A stretch of DNA of 64,000 bases. Source: Georgenia_B sunbinii. Its GTDB lineage: Bacteria > Actinomycetota > Actinomycetes > Actinomycetales > Actinomycetaceae. Positions 1 to 7,857 of the stretch are shown piece by piece (position 1 is the stretch's first letter; the number at the start of each line of letters is the position of its first letter). Under the pieces are notes generated by a model that saw only the letters and a program-made list of their open reading frames with translations, made no database searches and was not told the origin of the DNA. The DNA lies in the NCBI RefSeq assembly GCF_036421855.1, contig NZ_JAZGOK010000004.1; one strand, written 5' to 3'. Position numbers and translations under genes: made by a program.

Positions 1-938
1 TTCTCGCCGAGCAGGCGGGGTTCGAGTCGGCGTTCATCTCCGACCACTTCCAGCCGTGGCGGCACGATGGCGGGCACGCGCCGGCGGCGTTGCCGTGGCT
101 CGGCGCGGCCGGCGCCCGCACGGAGCGGATCGTGCTGGGGACGTCGGTGCTCACCCCGACTTTCCGCTACCACCCCGCCGTCATCGCACAGGCATTCGCT
201 ACCCTCGGCTGTCTCTTCCCCGGGCGCGTCATCCTCGGCGTCGGTACCGGTGAGTCGTTGAACGAGAGTGCGCTGGGTCTCGAGTGGCCGGCCGGCAAGG
301 AGCGGCTCGCGCGGCTGCGGGAGGCCGTCACCCTGATCCGTCGGCTGTGGACCGAGGAGCGGGTGGACTTCGAGGGCACCTATTACCGCACCGAGAAAGC
401 AACCATCTACGACCGCCCGGAGCAGCAGGTGCCGATCTACATCGGCGCCTCCGGCCCGATCGCCACCCGTTACGTAGGCAGCGAGGCGGACGGCTTCATC
501 ACGACGTCGGGTAAGGCACCCGAGCTCTACACCGACAAGCTGCTCCCGGCGCTGCGCGAGGGCACCGAGCGTGCCGGCCGCTCTGTGGCCGACCTCGACC
601 TCATGATGGAGGTCAAGGTGTCCTTCGACCCGGACCGGCAGCGAGCCCTCGCGGACACCCGTCACTGGGCCGCGCTCGCGCTCTCGCCGGAGGAGAAGGT
701 CGGCGTCGAGGACCCGATCGAGATGCAGCGCCTCTCCGACGCACTGCCCGTAGAGCGCGCCGCCTCCCGATGGATCGTCTCCGACGATCCGGTCGAGCAC
801 GTCGAGAAGATCCGCACCTACCTCGACCTCGGCTTCAACCACCTTGTCTTCCACGCCCCCGGCCCCGACCAGGCGCGCTTCATCGAGCTCTACGCGGAAG
901 AGGTGCTCCCGCGGCTGCGCGCACTCGAGGCTCGCTGA
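1..938 (+). CDS. fgd: F420-dependent glucose-6-phosphate dehydrogenase (5' end cut off)
   Basis: This enzyme oxidises glucose-6-phosphate to 6-phosphogluconolactone and reduces cofactor F420, supplying F420H2 in the cytoplasm. The reading frame is open from base 3 and lacks only about 25 N-terminal residues compared with the roughly 336-residue mycobacterial enzyme. Recognisable blocks are SDHFQPW, LGTSVLTPTFRYHPAVIAQA, LGVGTGESLNE, TSGKAPELYT, DDPIEM, RWIVSDDP and NHLVFHAPG, all close to Mycobacterium Fgd1. The luciferase-like TIM-barrel fold is expected. The TTG at 90 is internal and not a real start. A short hairpin follows the stop codon. The gene implies that the host makes F420. Confidence in the specific function is high because the match runs along the whole visible length rather than only the general luciferase-like fold. 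Confidence 0.92.
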   Translation, partial: LAEQAGFESAFISDHFQPWRHDGGHAPAALPWLGAAGARTERIVLGTSVLTPTFRYHPAVIAQAFATLGCLFPGRVILGVGTGESLNESALGLEWPAGKERLARLREAVTLIRRLWTEERVDFEGTYYRTEKATIYDRPEQQVPIYIGASGPIATRYVGSEADGFITTSGKAPELYTDKLLPALREGTERAGRSVADLDLMMEVKVSFDPDRQRALADTRHWAALALSPEEKVGVEDPIEMQRLSDALPVERAASRWIVSDDPVEHVEKIRTYLDLGFNHLVFHAPGPDQARFIELYAEEVLPRLRALEAR

Positions 939-948
939 CCCGGACCAG

Positions 949-965
949 GGCGAGACGTTCTCGCC
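949..965 (+). terminator. Hairpin just after fgd
   Basis: GGCGAGA (949-955), loop CGT, TCTCGCC (959-965) forms a perfect 7-bp stem 10 bases after the fgd stop. There is no T tract, as is common in high-GC actinomycetes, so this is a probable but not certain terminator. Confidence 0.5.
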
Positions 966-1452
966 GATGTCAGCGATGACTGCACGCCGGCGCGGTCCGT
1001 CCCGCCGCGGTGAGGGACCGCAGTTCGTGGTTTCGGCTGCCCGTCAACGACGGTTCGCGACCATTCGCGATGTTGAAGAGCCCGGCGGACGGTCGGCGGC
1101 TGCTGTCAGAGAGTCGGAGGGCGACTTGGGGCTCCTGATGGTGAATAACACCGTCGAGGCCGGCGCGCGGCAGGTTGGTGCCGCGGCCCGAAGATTCTCG
1201 CGGCCGATGGCTCGACCGTGCCGTCCGCGCTCTGAGCGACGGTGTCTGCATGACGGTCGCCGTCGTCGCCGTGCAATCCGTTCCGCGCTGCCAAGCGGGG
1301 CCGGCGAGATTCACTGCGCCGACTGGGACCAAGCGGACCGACATTGCACGTCGTGCGCGGTCGCTCCGCGCGTGCCGGAACGGCGACCGGCCATCCCGAC
1401 GGACCGGCGGGTGCCGGTGCACCGTAGGACGGCCGGTCGCGTCAAGACCAGG
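966..1452. other. Gene-poor spacer between fgd and tctA
   Basis: About 490 bases with no reading frame that looks coding by length, codon use or family resemblance. It lies downstream of two convergent genes (fgd on plus, tctA on minus), so no promoter is needed here. The only hint of past coding is on the minus strand around 1070-1190, where RGTNLPRAG is followed, one frame over, by TVLFTIR. This is reminiscent of the start of ROK-family repressors and may be a relic. Confidence 0.5.
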
Positions 1453-3033
1453 TCATCGCAACGCCGACTCGTCGGCCGCCCGCTGAGCGTCGCCGCTCGG
1501 GTCGCTCTGGCCGAGGTCGTCCGCGGTGAGCGGCGGGGGCGGTGTGTCCCCACCCTTGGCGGCAAGCTGTATCCGCCGCGTCCTCACGAGTGCTGCAATC
1601 ACGGTGAGGACACTGAGGATCAGTAGAACGAGGGGGATCGGCTCGAACATCCATCCGAGCCCACCGCTGTCGATGATTGTTGCCCTGCGGAAGCCTGCCT
1701 CGGCGAGAGGCCCGACGATGAGCCCGATGACGAGGGGAGCGGGCGGGAAGCCGTTCTTGATCATGACGTAGCCGAGCATGCCGGCGCCGACCATGACCAC
1801 CACATCGACGATTGTGCCGCGAACCGCGTAGGCGCCCACGGCGCTCAGGGCCAAGATCGCCGGCCAGAGATAACGCGTAGGGATACGGGTGATCTGTCCC
1901 CAGCCTCGGATTCCGAGTAGGCCGACGATGAGCATGACGATGGGGATGATCAGCAGGGCCCAGAAGATCGCGTAGACCAGGTCGCCCGAACCGGTGAACA
2001 ACTGCGGTCCTGGCTGCAGGCCGTGCACGGTGAGCGCACCCATGAGGACGGCGGCTGCGGAGTTGCCCGGGATGCCCAGGACGAGGGTGGGCGCGATCGA
2101 TCCCGGCACAGAGGCGTTGTTGGCGGCCTCCGCAGCGGTGACGCCGCGCATGTCACCTCGGCCGAACTGCGACTTGTCGCGCGAGACTCGCTTGACCTCG
2201 TTGTGCGCGACGAAGGACCCGATGTCGCCACCGGTGCCCGGGAGCACCCCGACGATGAACCCGATGAACGAGCTGTAAAGGGCGGCAGGCGTCAGCCGGC
2301 GAATCTCTTTGCCGGTGAGCTTATAGCTGCCTGGGCTAAGCGGTACCGCCTTCTTCAGCTTGGCGGCACCTTCGAACCGGGTGAGCGCCTCCGCAACGCC
2401 GAAGAGACCGATGAGCACCGGGATGAAGCCGAGGCCTGCCAGCAGGCTGTTGCTGCCGAAGGTGAACCGCGGGTACCCACCGATGGGATCGATGCCGACC
2501 GTGGCGATAAGAAGCCCGAGGAGGCCGCTGAGGAGGCCCTTGACCATGTGTCCCTCGGACATCGAGGCGATCAGCGCGAGGGCGAACACCGAGAGCATGA
2601 AGAACTCGCCTGGACCGAACTTGAGGGCGTACTGGGCGAGCGTCGGTGCGAAGAAGAGCAGGAGGACCCCGCCGATTAGCCCCCCGACGACGGACGCGAT
2701 GAGCGAAATCTTCAGAGCCTTGCCACCCTTGCCCTGCTGGGTCATCGGGTAGCCGTCGAGAAGCGTCGCTGCCGAGGCTGGTGTGCCGGGCATCCTCAGA
2801 AGGATGGCCGGAACCGAGCCGGAGTAGACGGTCGCGAAGTAGATGCCCAGCAGCAGCGTCATGCCGTTGAGGGGTGGGAGCACGAAGGTGAACGGCAGGA
2901 GGAGGGCGATCGACATGGTGGTTGTGAGGCCGGGGATGGCGCCCACGATGATGCCCGCTACCACTCCGATGATCAGGAACAGCATGGGCTCCCACTGGAG
3001 CACCATGGCGAGCCCGTCGAGAGATTCGATCAT
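1453..3033 (-). CDS. tctA: Tripartite tricarboxylate transporter, large permease subunit TctA
   Basis: A 526-residue polytopic membrane protein of the TctA family (usual length about 500), the 12-TM subunit of a secondary carboxylate transporter that works with a periplasmic-type binding protein (TctC) and a small membrane subunit (TctB). Family features include the glycine-rich N-terminal stretch GVVAGIIVGAIPGLTTTMSI, the block GVLPGTGGDIGSF near residue 265, and PGNSAAAVLMGAL further on. The ATG overlaps the tctB stop as ATGA, so the two are translationally coupled. It is the last gene of the minus-strand operon that starts near 7831. The C-terminal 40 residues are polar and probably cytoplasmic. 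Substrate cannot be read from sequence; a di- or tricarboxylate or hydroxy acid is likely from the neighbours. Confidence 0.93.
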   Translation of the reverse strand: MIESLDGLAMVLQWEPMLFLIIGVVAGIIVGAIPGLTTTMSIALLLPFTFVLPPLNGMTLLLGIYFATVYSGSVPAILLRMPGTPASAATLLDGYPMTQQGKGGKALKISLIASVVGGLIGGVLLLFFAPTLAQYALKFGPGEFFMLSVFALALIASMSEGHMVKGLLSGLLGLLIATVGIDPIGGYPRFTFGSNSLLAGLGFIPVLIGLFGVAEALTRFEGAAKLKKAVPLSPGSYKLTGKEIRRLTPAALYSSFIGFIVGVLPGTGGDIGSFVAHNEVKRVSRDKSQFGRGDMRGVTAAEAANNASVPGSIAPTLVLGIPGNSAAAVLMGALTVHGLQPGPQLFTGSGDLVYAIFWALLIIPIVMLIVGLLGIRGWGQITRIPTRYLWPAILALSAVGAYAVRGTIVDVVVMVGAGMLGYVMIKNGFPPAPLVIGLIVGPLAEAGFRRATIIDSGGLGWMFEPIPLVLLILSVLTVIAALVRTRRIQLAAKGGDTPPPPLTADDLGQSDPSGDAQRAADESALR

Positions 3034-3494
3034 GAGAGCAGCCTTTCGAGTGACGAGAACGGCAGCGGAACGCCGAATGCGACGTAGAAGACATAGAAGT
3101 TCGCCAGCGCTAGCCCGACGGGCACGACCACCAACAGGAGGGCCGACCGGATGCCCATGAGTAGCATCGTCCCGATCAGCAGGATGATCGTGGCGAAGAT
3201 GTAGCCGAGCGGTTCGAGCACGAGGGTGTACAGGACGAGCATGCCGACGGTGCCCGCTACTCGCAGTGCGTCGCGGCCACGTGGCGGCGCCTCTCCGTTG
3301 TCATGCTGCATCGCCAACATCACGGCGAGCACGATCATGATCGCGGCGATCAGCCGCGGGTACCCTGCTGCGCCCGGGTCGCTGCCGTCAGCCGACTCAT
3401 CGAGTCCAGCCATCTGCGCGAAAGTGACGAGCCCTAGCAGCAGGAAGGCCGCAGCACCGACCAGGTTGGCTCTGCGGGTCTTGAGTGACTCCAT
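3030..3494 (-). CDS. tctB: Tripartite tricarboxylate transporter, small permease subunit TctB
   Basis: A 154-residue protein with four predicted membrane segments (near residues 10-28, 42-60, 80-110 and 118-140), matching the size and layout of TctB. It sits between tctC and tctA in the usual order of this transporter class and overlaps tctA by ATGA. TctB proteins are poorly conserved, so the call rests on length, hydropathy and position. A strong hairpin lies upstream, between tctC and this gene. Confidence 0.88.
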   Translation of the reverse strand: MESLKTRRANLVGAAAFLLLGLVTFAQMAGLDESADGSDPGAAGYPRLIAAIMIVLAVMLAMQHDNGEAPPRGRDALRVAGTVGMLVLYTLVLEPLGYIFATIILLIGTMLLMGIRSALLLVVVPVGLALANFYVFYVAFGVPLPFSSLERLLS

Positions 3495-3515
3495 CGTCTG
3501 CCCCTAATAGGTGAG

Positions 3516-3539
3516 GGGGCCGGACGGCTGTCCGGCCCC
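3516..3539 (-). terminator. Intercistronic hairpin between tctC and tctB
   Basis: GGGGCCGGAC (3516-3525), loop GGCT, GTCCGGCCCC (3530-3539) is a perfect 10-bp stem. It lies 7 bases after the tctC stop and about 20 bases before the tctB start. Such a structure inside a binding-protein transporter operon usually acts as a partial terminator or an mRNA 3'-end stabiliser, giving more binding protein than permease. No T tract follows. Confidence 0.65.
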
Positions 3540-3546
3540 GCGGCGG

Positions 3547-4554
3547 TTAGTAGACGTCGTTGATGAGGGTGTCGAAGCGGTCGAACTCGGACTGCATGAA
3601 GGTGGTGAAGTCGGCACCGTCCCGGTCGGCAAGGCCCATTCCCTGAACGACGAGGAACTCCTGGAATTCGTCGGACATCGCGGCCTCCCCCATGCAGTCA
3701 CGCAGGATCTCGACCCGGTTCTCGGGAGTGCCGGCCGGGACGACAGTGCCGATCCAGCTGCCCATCACCCAGTCCACGCCCAACTCCTGAAGCGTCGGCA
3801 CGTCGGGTAGCGCTTCGAATCGCTCGTCCGCCATGACGGCCAACCCGGTCATCGCGCCGGCCTCGATCTGCTGGTGCACCTCGCCAGCTGACGGACTCAT
3901 CGCTTCGACCTGCTCGCCGAGTACTGCCGGGATCATCTCGGCAGCGCCGTTGAAGGGTGCGTACTCGGTAAATGGTGTGCCGAGTTCAATGCCGAGGCCT
4001 CGCGCGGCAAGGTCCCAAGTCCCGCCGCGCCCGTTGGTGGCGACGCGGATCGTGTCGCCGTTGTCCAGGCCGGCCTTGAGTTCGTCAAAGCTCTGGTAGG
4101 GAGACGAGTCCGAGACCGTGAGTACGGCTGGGTTCGCCGCAAGCTGCACGATGCCCGCCATGTCGTCCGGGGTAAAGGAGGCGGAGTCAAGGTGCTTGAG
4201 TATCGCTAGCTCCGTCGTGGCGGTTCCGACCGTGTAACCGTCCGGGTCGGCGTCGGCGATGGCCTGGTGCCCGGTGGCGCTGGCCGCGCCGGTGAGGTTG
4301 CTGACGACGAAGCGGACACCGCAGGTGTCCTCCGACATGGTGGCGAGCTGTCGGCTGATGAGGTCGGTGCCGCCGCCGGCTGCCCACGGCACGATCATCT
4401 GGATCTGCTGGCTGGGGAAGTCGTCGTCATCGGAGCCAGCGGAACCGCCGGCGGCCGAACAGCCAACGAGCGCGATGGCGGTTGCACCAGCAGCGACGAG
4501 CGCACCGACCTTGCGGCGGGAGATAGCGGGACGCAGGTGAGTTGTGATTGCCAT
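3547..4554 (-). CDS. tctC: Tripartite tricarboxylate transporter substrate-binding lipoprotein TctC
   Basis: An exported solute-binding protein of the TctC/Bug family (about 335 residues) that delivers a carboxylate to TctAB. It has a signal peptide with a twin-arginine-like RRK start and a lipobox LVGC, so it is probably a lipoprotein; the linker after the Cys is Gly/Ser/Asp-rich. The motif MIVPWAAGGGTDLISRQLA, near residue 50, is the family's ligand-binding signature. Two starts are possible. The ATG at 4554 (MAITTH) has AAGGA 8 bases upstream; the ATG at 4563 lies inside that ribosome binding site region, so 4554 is preferred. The gene lies 55 bases downstream of the hydroxyacid dehydrogenase in the same operon. 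Confidence 0.9.
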   Translation of the reverse strand: MAITTHLRPAISRRKVGALVAAGATAIALVGCSAAGGSAGSDDDDFPSQQIQMIVPWAAGGGTDLISRQLATMSEDTCGVRFVVSNLTGAASATGHQAIADADPDGYTVGTATTELAILKHLDSASFTPDDMAGIVQLAANPAVLTVSDSSPYQSFDELKAGLDNGDTIRVATNGRGGTWDLAARGLGIELGTPFTEYAPFNGAAEMIPAVLGEQVEAMSPSAGEVHQQIEAGAMTGLAVMADERFEALPDVPTLQELGVDWVMGSWIGTVVPAGTPENRVEILRDCMGEAAMSDEFQEFLVVQGMGLADRDGADFTTFMQSEFDRFDTLINDVY

Positions 4555-4608
4555 GTTATTCATCCTTGAATTTGGAGATCGGTGAAGGGGTGATGCGGCG
4601 CGAGCGAC

Positions 4609-5625
4609 TCAGCTCTGGGCCTGGAGCGACGACCACTCACCGTGCACGATGTTTCGGGGAGTCTGGTCGGCGAGGACTCTTCGCACCTGCTCCACGAGGA
4701 GGTCCGCCTGGAAGCGGTGCGAAGCGTTGCTGTTCCCGCCCACGTGGGGCGTGATGAGCACGTTTGGGAGCCGCCAGAGGGGGTGATCCTCGGGCAGCGG
4801 CTCCGGTTCGGTGACGTCGAGAGCGATCATGAGGCGACCGCGTTCCGCCTCGGCGAGGAGCGCATCGGTATCTACGACAGCACCTTGACCGACGTTGACG
4901 AACGTGGCGCCGTCGCGCAGGCGGGCAAGCATGTCGGCATCGACGAGGCCGGCTGTGGCGGTCGTGAGCGGCAGGGTGCACACCACGGCGTCGGCTGTCG
5001 ACAGGAGTTCAGCGAGCTCGTCGACGCCGTGCACGTGCTCACCGGTCGGCAGATCTCGGGCGCGGCGAGCAACCCGCACGATGTCGACGTCGAAGCCGGA
5101 GAGCATCCGCGCGACGTTGGCGCCTACACCGCCATAGCCGAGCAACAGCACGCGCGAGCCGATGAGACCGGCGGTCCGATGGTTGTTCCACTCGGGCCCC
5201 GACTCGAGGAATCCGGGAATTTCGCGCCGGATCGCCAGCAGCAGGGTGACGGCGAGCTCGGCCGTCGGCTGCTCCATGACGCCGACGGCGTTGCTCAGCA
5301 CGACGCCGTCGGGGATACACGGCTCCAGGCCCTCGATGCCGATCGACGGCGCCTGTGCGAGCCGCGCTCGGGTCGCGGTGGCGAGCGCCGACTTGAGTAC
5401 GTGAGTGCTCACGTACTGCTCGGTGGTCTTCATCGCGATGGTGTGAAAGGGGAGCACGACGAGGTCGATGTCGCCGGGCTCGGCGCCCTGGGGCGCACCG
5501 TTCTTGAAGGTCCAGTGCACGAGGCGCACCTGCGACTCCTCTTCCGGGGTGAGCCGGGCGGCGAGGTCGTCGTAGAAGTGGGAGTACGGCAGCGAGACGG
5601 TGATCTCGGGGCTGGTCAGTTCCAC
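4609..5625 (-). CDS. D-isomer-specific 2-hydroxyacid dehydrogenase
   Basis: A 338-residue NAD(P)-dependent dehydrogenase expected to interconvert a 2-hydroxyacid and a 2-oxoacid. The Rossmann motif LLGYGGVGANVARML lies in the middle of the protein. TEPEPLPEDHPLWRLPNVLI contains the catalytic-His region of the family and is followed by TPHVGGNS. The GTG at 5625 is chosen because GGGGAG stands 6 bases upstream and because it gives a normal length; the open frame further upstream only shadows the amidohydrolase. It overlaps the end of the amidohydrolase gene by 10 bases, so translation is probably coupled. Together with the amidohydrolase, the aldehyde dehydrogenase and the carboxylate transporter it suggests breakdown of an amide- or ester-linked hydroxy acid. 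The substrate is unknown. Confidence 0.85.
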   Translation of the reverse strand: MELTSPEITVSLPYSHFYDDLAARLTPEEESQVRLVHWTFKNGAPQGAEPGDIDLVVLPFHTIAMKTTEQYVSTHVLKSALATATRARLAQAPSIGIEGLEPCIPDGVVLSNAVGVMEQPTAELAVTLLLAIRREIPGFLESGPEWNNHRTAGLIGSRVLLLGYGGVGANVARMLSGFDVDIVRVARRARDLPTGEHVHGVDELAELLSTADAVVCTLPLTTATAGLVDADMLARLRDGATFVNVGQGAVVDTDALLAEAERGRLMIALDVTEPEPLPEDHPLWRLPNVLITPHVGGNSNASHRFQADLLVEQVRRVLADQTPRNIVHGEWSSLQAQS

Positions 5626-7196
5626 AGGAAGCTCCCCTCGAGCGCGGTGCCCATGACTTCGATGGCGGAAATCTCCTCCACCGGCACGGTGAGCGGGTTG
5701 GCGGCGAGTACGCACAGGTCGGCGAGGTATCCGCGCTTGAGGCGGCCAAGCTGGTGCTCGAGTCCGGAGACCCATGCGCCGTGGAGGGTGAACATCTCGA
5801 GGGATTCCTGCACGGAGATCGCCTCATGGGCAGCGAGGATGCGTCCGGTCTTGTTACGGCGGTCGACGAACGCCTGGATAGCCCGGAGCGGCGTGCCGGG
5901 CAGTGGCCGGTCAGTACTCCCCACCAGGCGGATGCCTGCGTCCAGCAGCGTGCGGCCGCGGTAGAGCCAGTCGGCACGGTCAGGGCCAAGGATGTCGGCA
6001 AAGTCATGTGCGGAGTCGTGGATGAACGAGGGCTGCGTGACGATCGTGAGCTGAAGCTGAGCGATCCTGGCGATCTGGTCCGGCCGGATGGCGCCGCCGT
6101 GCTCGATGCGATGGCGCGCGGTGCGGTGCGGCGCGGCTCGGAAGGCCGCTTCGAGGCAGTCCAGGGCGAGATCCATCGCGTCGTCGCCGATCGCGTGGAT
6201 CGCGAGCTGCCAGCCTGCGGCGTGGCCGTCGATGATCGACCTGCGCAGCACCGCGGGGTCCGCCTGCCAGGATCCGCAGTTGTCGGTACCCACGTACGGT
6301 TCGGACATCCGCGCCGCTCGCACCATCATGCCGCCGTCGAGCATGACCTTCTGGGCGCCGATCTGCATGAGACTGCCGGCACCGAAGCCGGTGCGGATGC
6401 CGAGATCGAGCCCGAGCTCGAACCTGTCGCTCTCATTGGTGGCCACCGGGTGCAGGGTGTCGAAGCTCGGCATGAGCTCAAGGCGGAGGGGGAGGGTCCC
6501 TCGCTGCTGGAGCTCGAGGTAGGAGGTGACGTCAATGCCGCTCAGTGCGATAAAGCCGCCGATGCCGGCCTCGGTGGACGAGGTGATCCCCTCGCGTCGC
6601 GCTGCGAGGCCAGCGGCTTCGACATACCCCGCGATCTCGCCGATCCCGTACGGGAGGCGCTGGTCCCGTGCCAGGGACTGCTTCGCCTCGATGAGTGCAC
6701 CGGCGGCGACGTTGGGGTCGTCCAGTTCGCTGCGGTCGGCGATGCCGTCCAACACCGCCGTGGAGACGGCGGTGGCGTGGCTGGAGACGTGGCGCGCCCA
6801 GACGCGCCGCCCGCCGCCCGCGCGGTCGAGTTCCTCGGCCGTCAGATGTCGGCCGAACGGGCGCTGGTCATAGCCGACGACGTCGACCCAGGCGTCTGGC
6901 GCCACCTTCTGGGCGCCTTGTTCGATGAGCTGCAGGGCAGCGTCGATGGACTGGGCACCGGAGATGTCGACCGCTGAGAGCCCCTGCCCGGTGAACTGCA
7001 GGTGGGTGTGCGAGTCGATAAAGCCGGGCATAATAGTGCCGCCACCGGCGTCCACCCGCTCGGTCGCTGTGACACCGTTGAGCTCGTCGTCAAAGGCGAT
7101 GATCCGCCCGCCGGTCACGCCGATGCGCTGAGCCCGCGGGCGTTCCTCGTCCATCGTGACGACGTCGGCGTTCTCGATGATGAGGTCGATCTTCAT
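5616..7196 (-). CDS. YtcJ-like metal-dependent amidohydrolase
   Basis: A 526-residue protein of the amidohydrolase_3 / YtcJ group, cytoplasmic zinc hydrolases of C-N bonds such as N-formyl or cyclic amide compounds. It starts MKIDLIIENADVVTMDEE, a typical beta-sandwich opening. The metal-binding motif PGFIDSHTHLQ is near residue 60, HAIGDDAMD is two thirds along, and SVQESLEMFT is near the C-terminus. The ATG at 7196 overlaps the stop of the flavoprotein gene (ATGA) and has GGAG close upstream; the open frame before it is a shadow. The exact substrate cannot be inferred. Its place in an operon with a dehydrogenase and a carboxylate uptake system suggests a catabolic role. Confidence 0.87.
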   Translation of the reverse strand: MKIDLIIENADVVTMDEERPRAQRIGVTGGRIIAFDDELNGVTATERVDAGGGTIMPGFIDSHTHLQFTGQGLSAVDISGAQSIDAALQLIEQGAQKVAPDAWVDVVGYDQRPFGRHLTAEELDRAGGGRRVWARHVSSHATAVSTAVLDGIADRSELDDPNVAAGALIEAKQSLARDQRLPYGIGEIAGYVEAAGLAARREGITSSTEAGIGGFIALSGIDVTSYLELQQRGTLPLRLELMPSFDTLHPVATNESDRFELGLDLGIRTGFGAGSLMQIGAQKVMLDGGMMVRAARMSEPYVGTDNCGSWQADPAVLRRSIIDGHAAGWQLAIHAIGDDAMDLALDCLEAAFRAAPHRTARHRIEHGGAIRPDQIARIAQLQLTIVTQPSFIHDSAHDFADILGPDRADWLYRGRTLLDAGIRLVGSTDRPLPGTPLRAIQAFVDRRNKTGRILAAHEAISVQESLEMFTLHGAWVSGLEHQLGRLKRGYLADLCVLAANPLTVPVEEISAIEVMGTALEGSFLWN

Positions 7197-7831
7197 GTGG
7201 AGCTCCGTTCCTCGCTCGAGGCGTCCATGCACTCGGCGATAACTTGGTCGGCGGTGTCGGGCGACGTGTGAAGGGCAGCGGCGGCGCTGCGCTGGTCGCC
7301 GATCGAGCGGTTCTGGCCGAGCTTGGTCTTGACCTGGAAGCGGCTGACCGGAACGCGGAAGCCGATGATCTGTGGCATGAGCATGTCCATGCGGGCGTGA
7401 GCGACCTCGTCCGGCGTCCATGAGATTCCGGTGACCGCTCGCAGCTCCTCGTGCACCGCGGTCAGGTCGAGCAGGTGGCGTCGCAGTTCTTCGGAATCGG
7501 TCATCACCTGGGCAGGGCCCTCGAGGTGGGCGACCAGGTAGTTGTACGTGGGCAGTCCCGGAGCGACGTACCAGGCGGGGCTGATGTAGCTCGATGCGCC
7601 GTGGAACACCACGATGGTGTTGGCGCCGGCGATGAGGCCGTCCGACGCGGGGTCGACCCGCGGCATGTGCCCGACGAGTTCGTGCGTGCCGTCGGCGCGC
7701 TGCTCCAGCAGGACCGGCATGTGGGAAACCCGAACCGGGTCGCCAACGATCAACGTGGCGAGCGGATTGGCCCGCACGAGATCGAGCGCCGACGCACGGT
7801 GTGACGCATCAAAGAGGGGATTGACCCACAT
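7193..7831 (-). CDS. PaiB-like FMN-binding protein
   Basis: A 212-residue protein of the PaiB family (FMN-binding negative regulator fold, a split barrel related to flavin reductases). Family blocks are MWVNPLFDASHRASALDLV at the N-terminus, LIVGDPVRVSHMPVLL, VVFHGASSYISPAWY and PTYNYLVAHLEGPAQV. In Bacillus, PaiB was described as a regulator of protease synthesis, but most homologues are uncharacterised flavoproteins. It is the first gene of the minus-strand operon and is divergent from the MocR regulator, with only 26 bases between the start codons. A role as flavin-dependent enzyme or heme/FMN binder in the pathway is as likely as regulation. Confidence 0.85.
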   Translation of the reverse strand: MWVNPLFDASHRASALDLVRANPLATLIVGDPVRVSHMPVLLEQRADGTHELVGHMPRVDPASDGLIAGANTIVVFHGASSYISPAWYVAPGLPTYNYLVAHLEGPAQVMTDSEELRRHLLDLTAVHEELRAVTGISWTPDEVAHARMDMLMPQIIGFRVPVSRFQVKTKLGQNRSIGDQRSAAAALHTSPDTADQVIAECMDASSEERSST

Positions 7832-7849
7832 GAACTGTCCTAGTACGGT
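7821..7849 (+). promoter_or_regulatory. Candidate promoter of the MocR gene, overlapping the divergent gene start
   Basis: TTGACC (7821-7826), a 17-base spacer and TACGGT (7844-7849) form a good promoter. The GTG start at 7858 lies 8 bases beyond the -10 box, so the transcript would be almost leaderless. The -35 box overlaps the first codons of the divergent paiB-like gene, so the two directions must compete. Confidence 0.6.
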
Positions 7850-7857
7850 TTGGGACT

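Noticed and set aside
970..1422. Long open frames on both strands in the spacer after fgd
   Set aside because: Arg/Ser/Pro-rich translations with no domain, no ribosome binding site and no codon bias; high GC makes such frames common.
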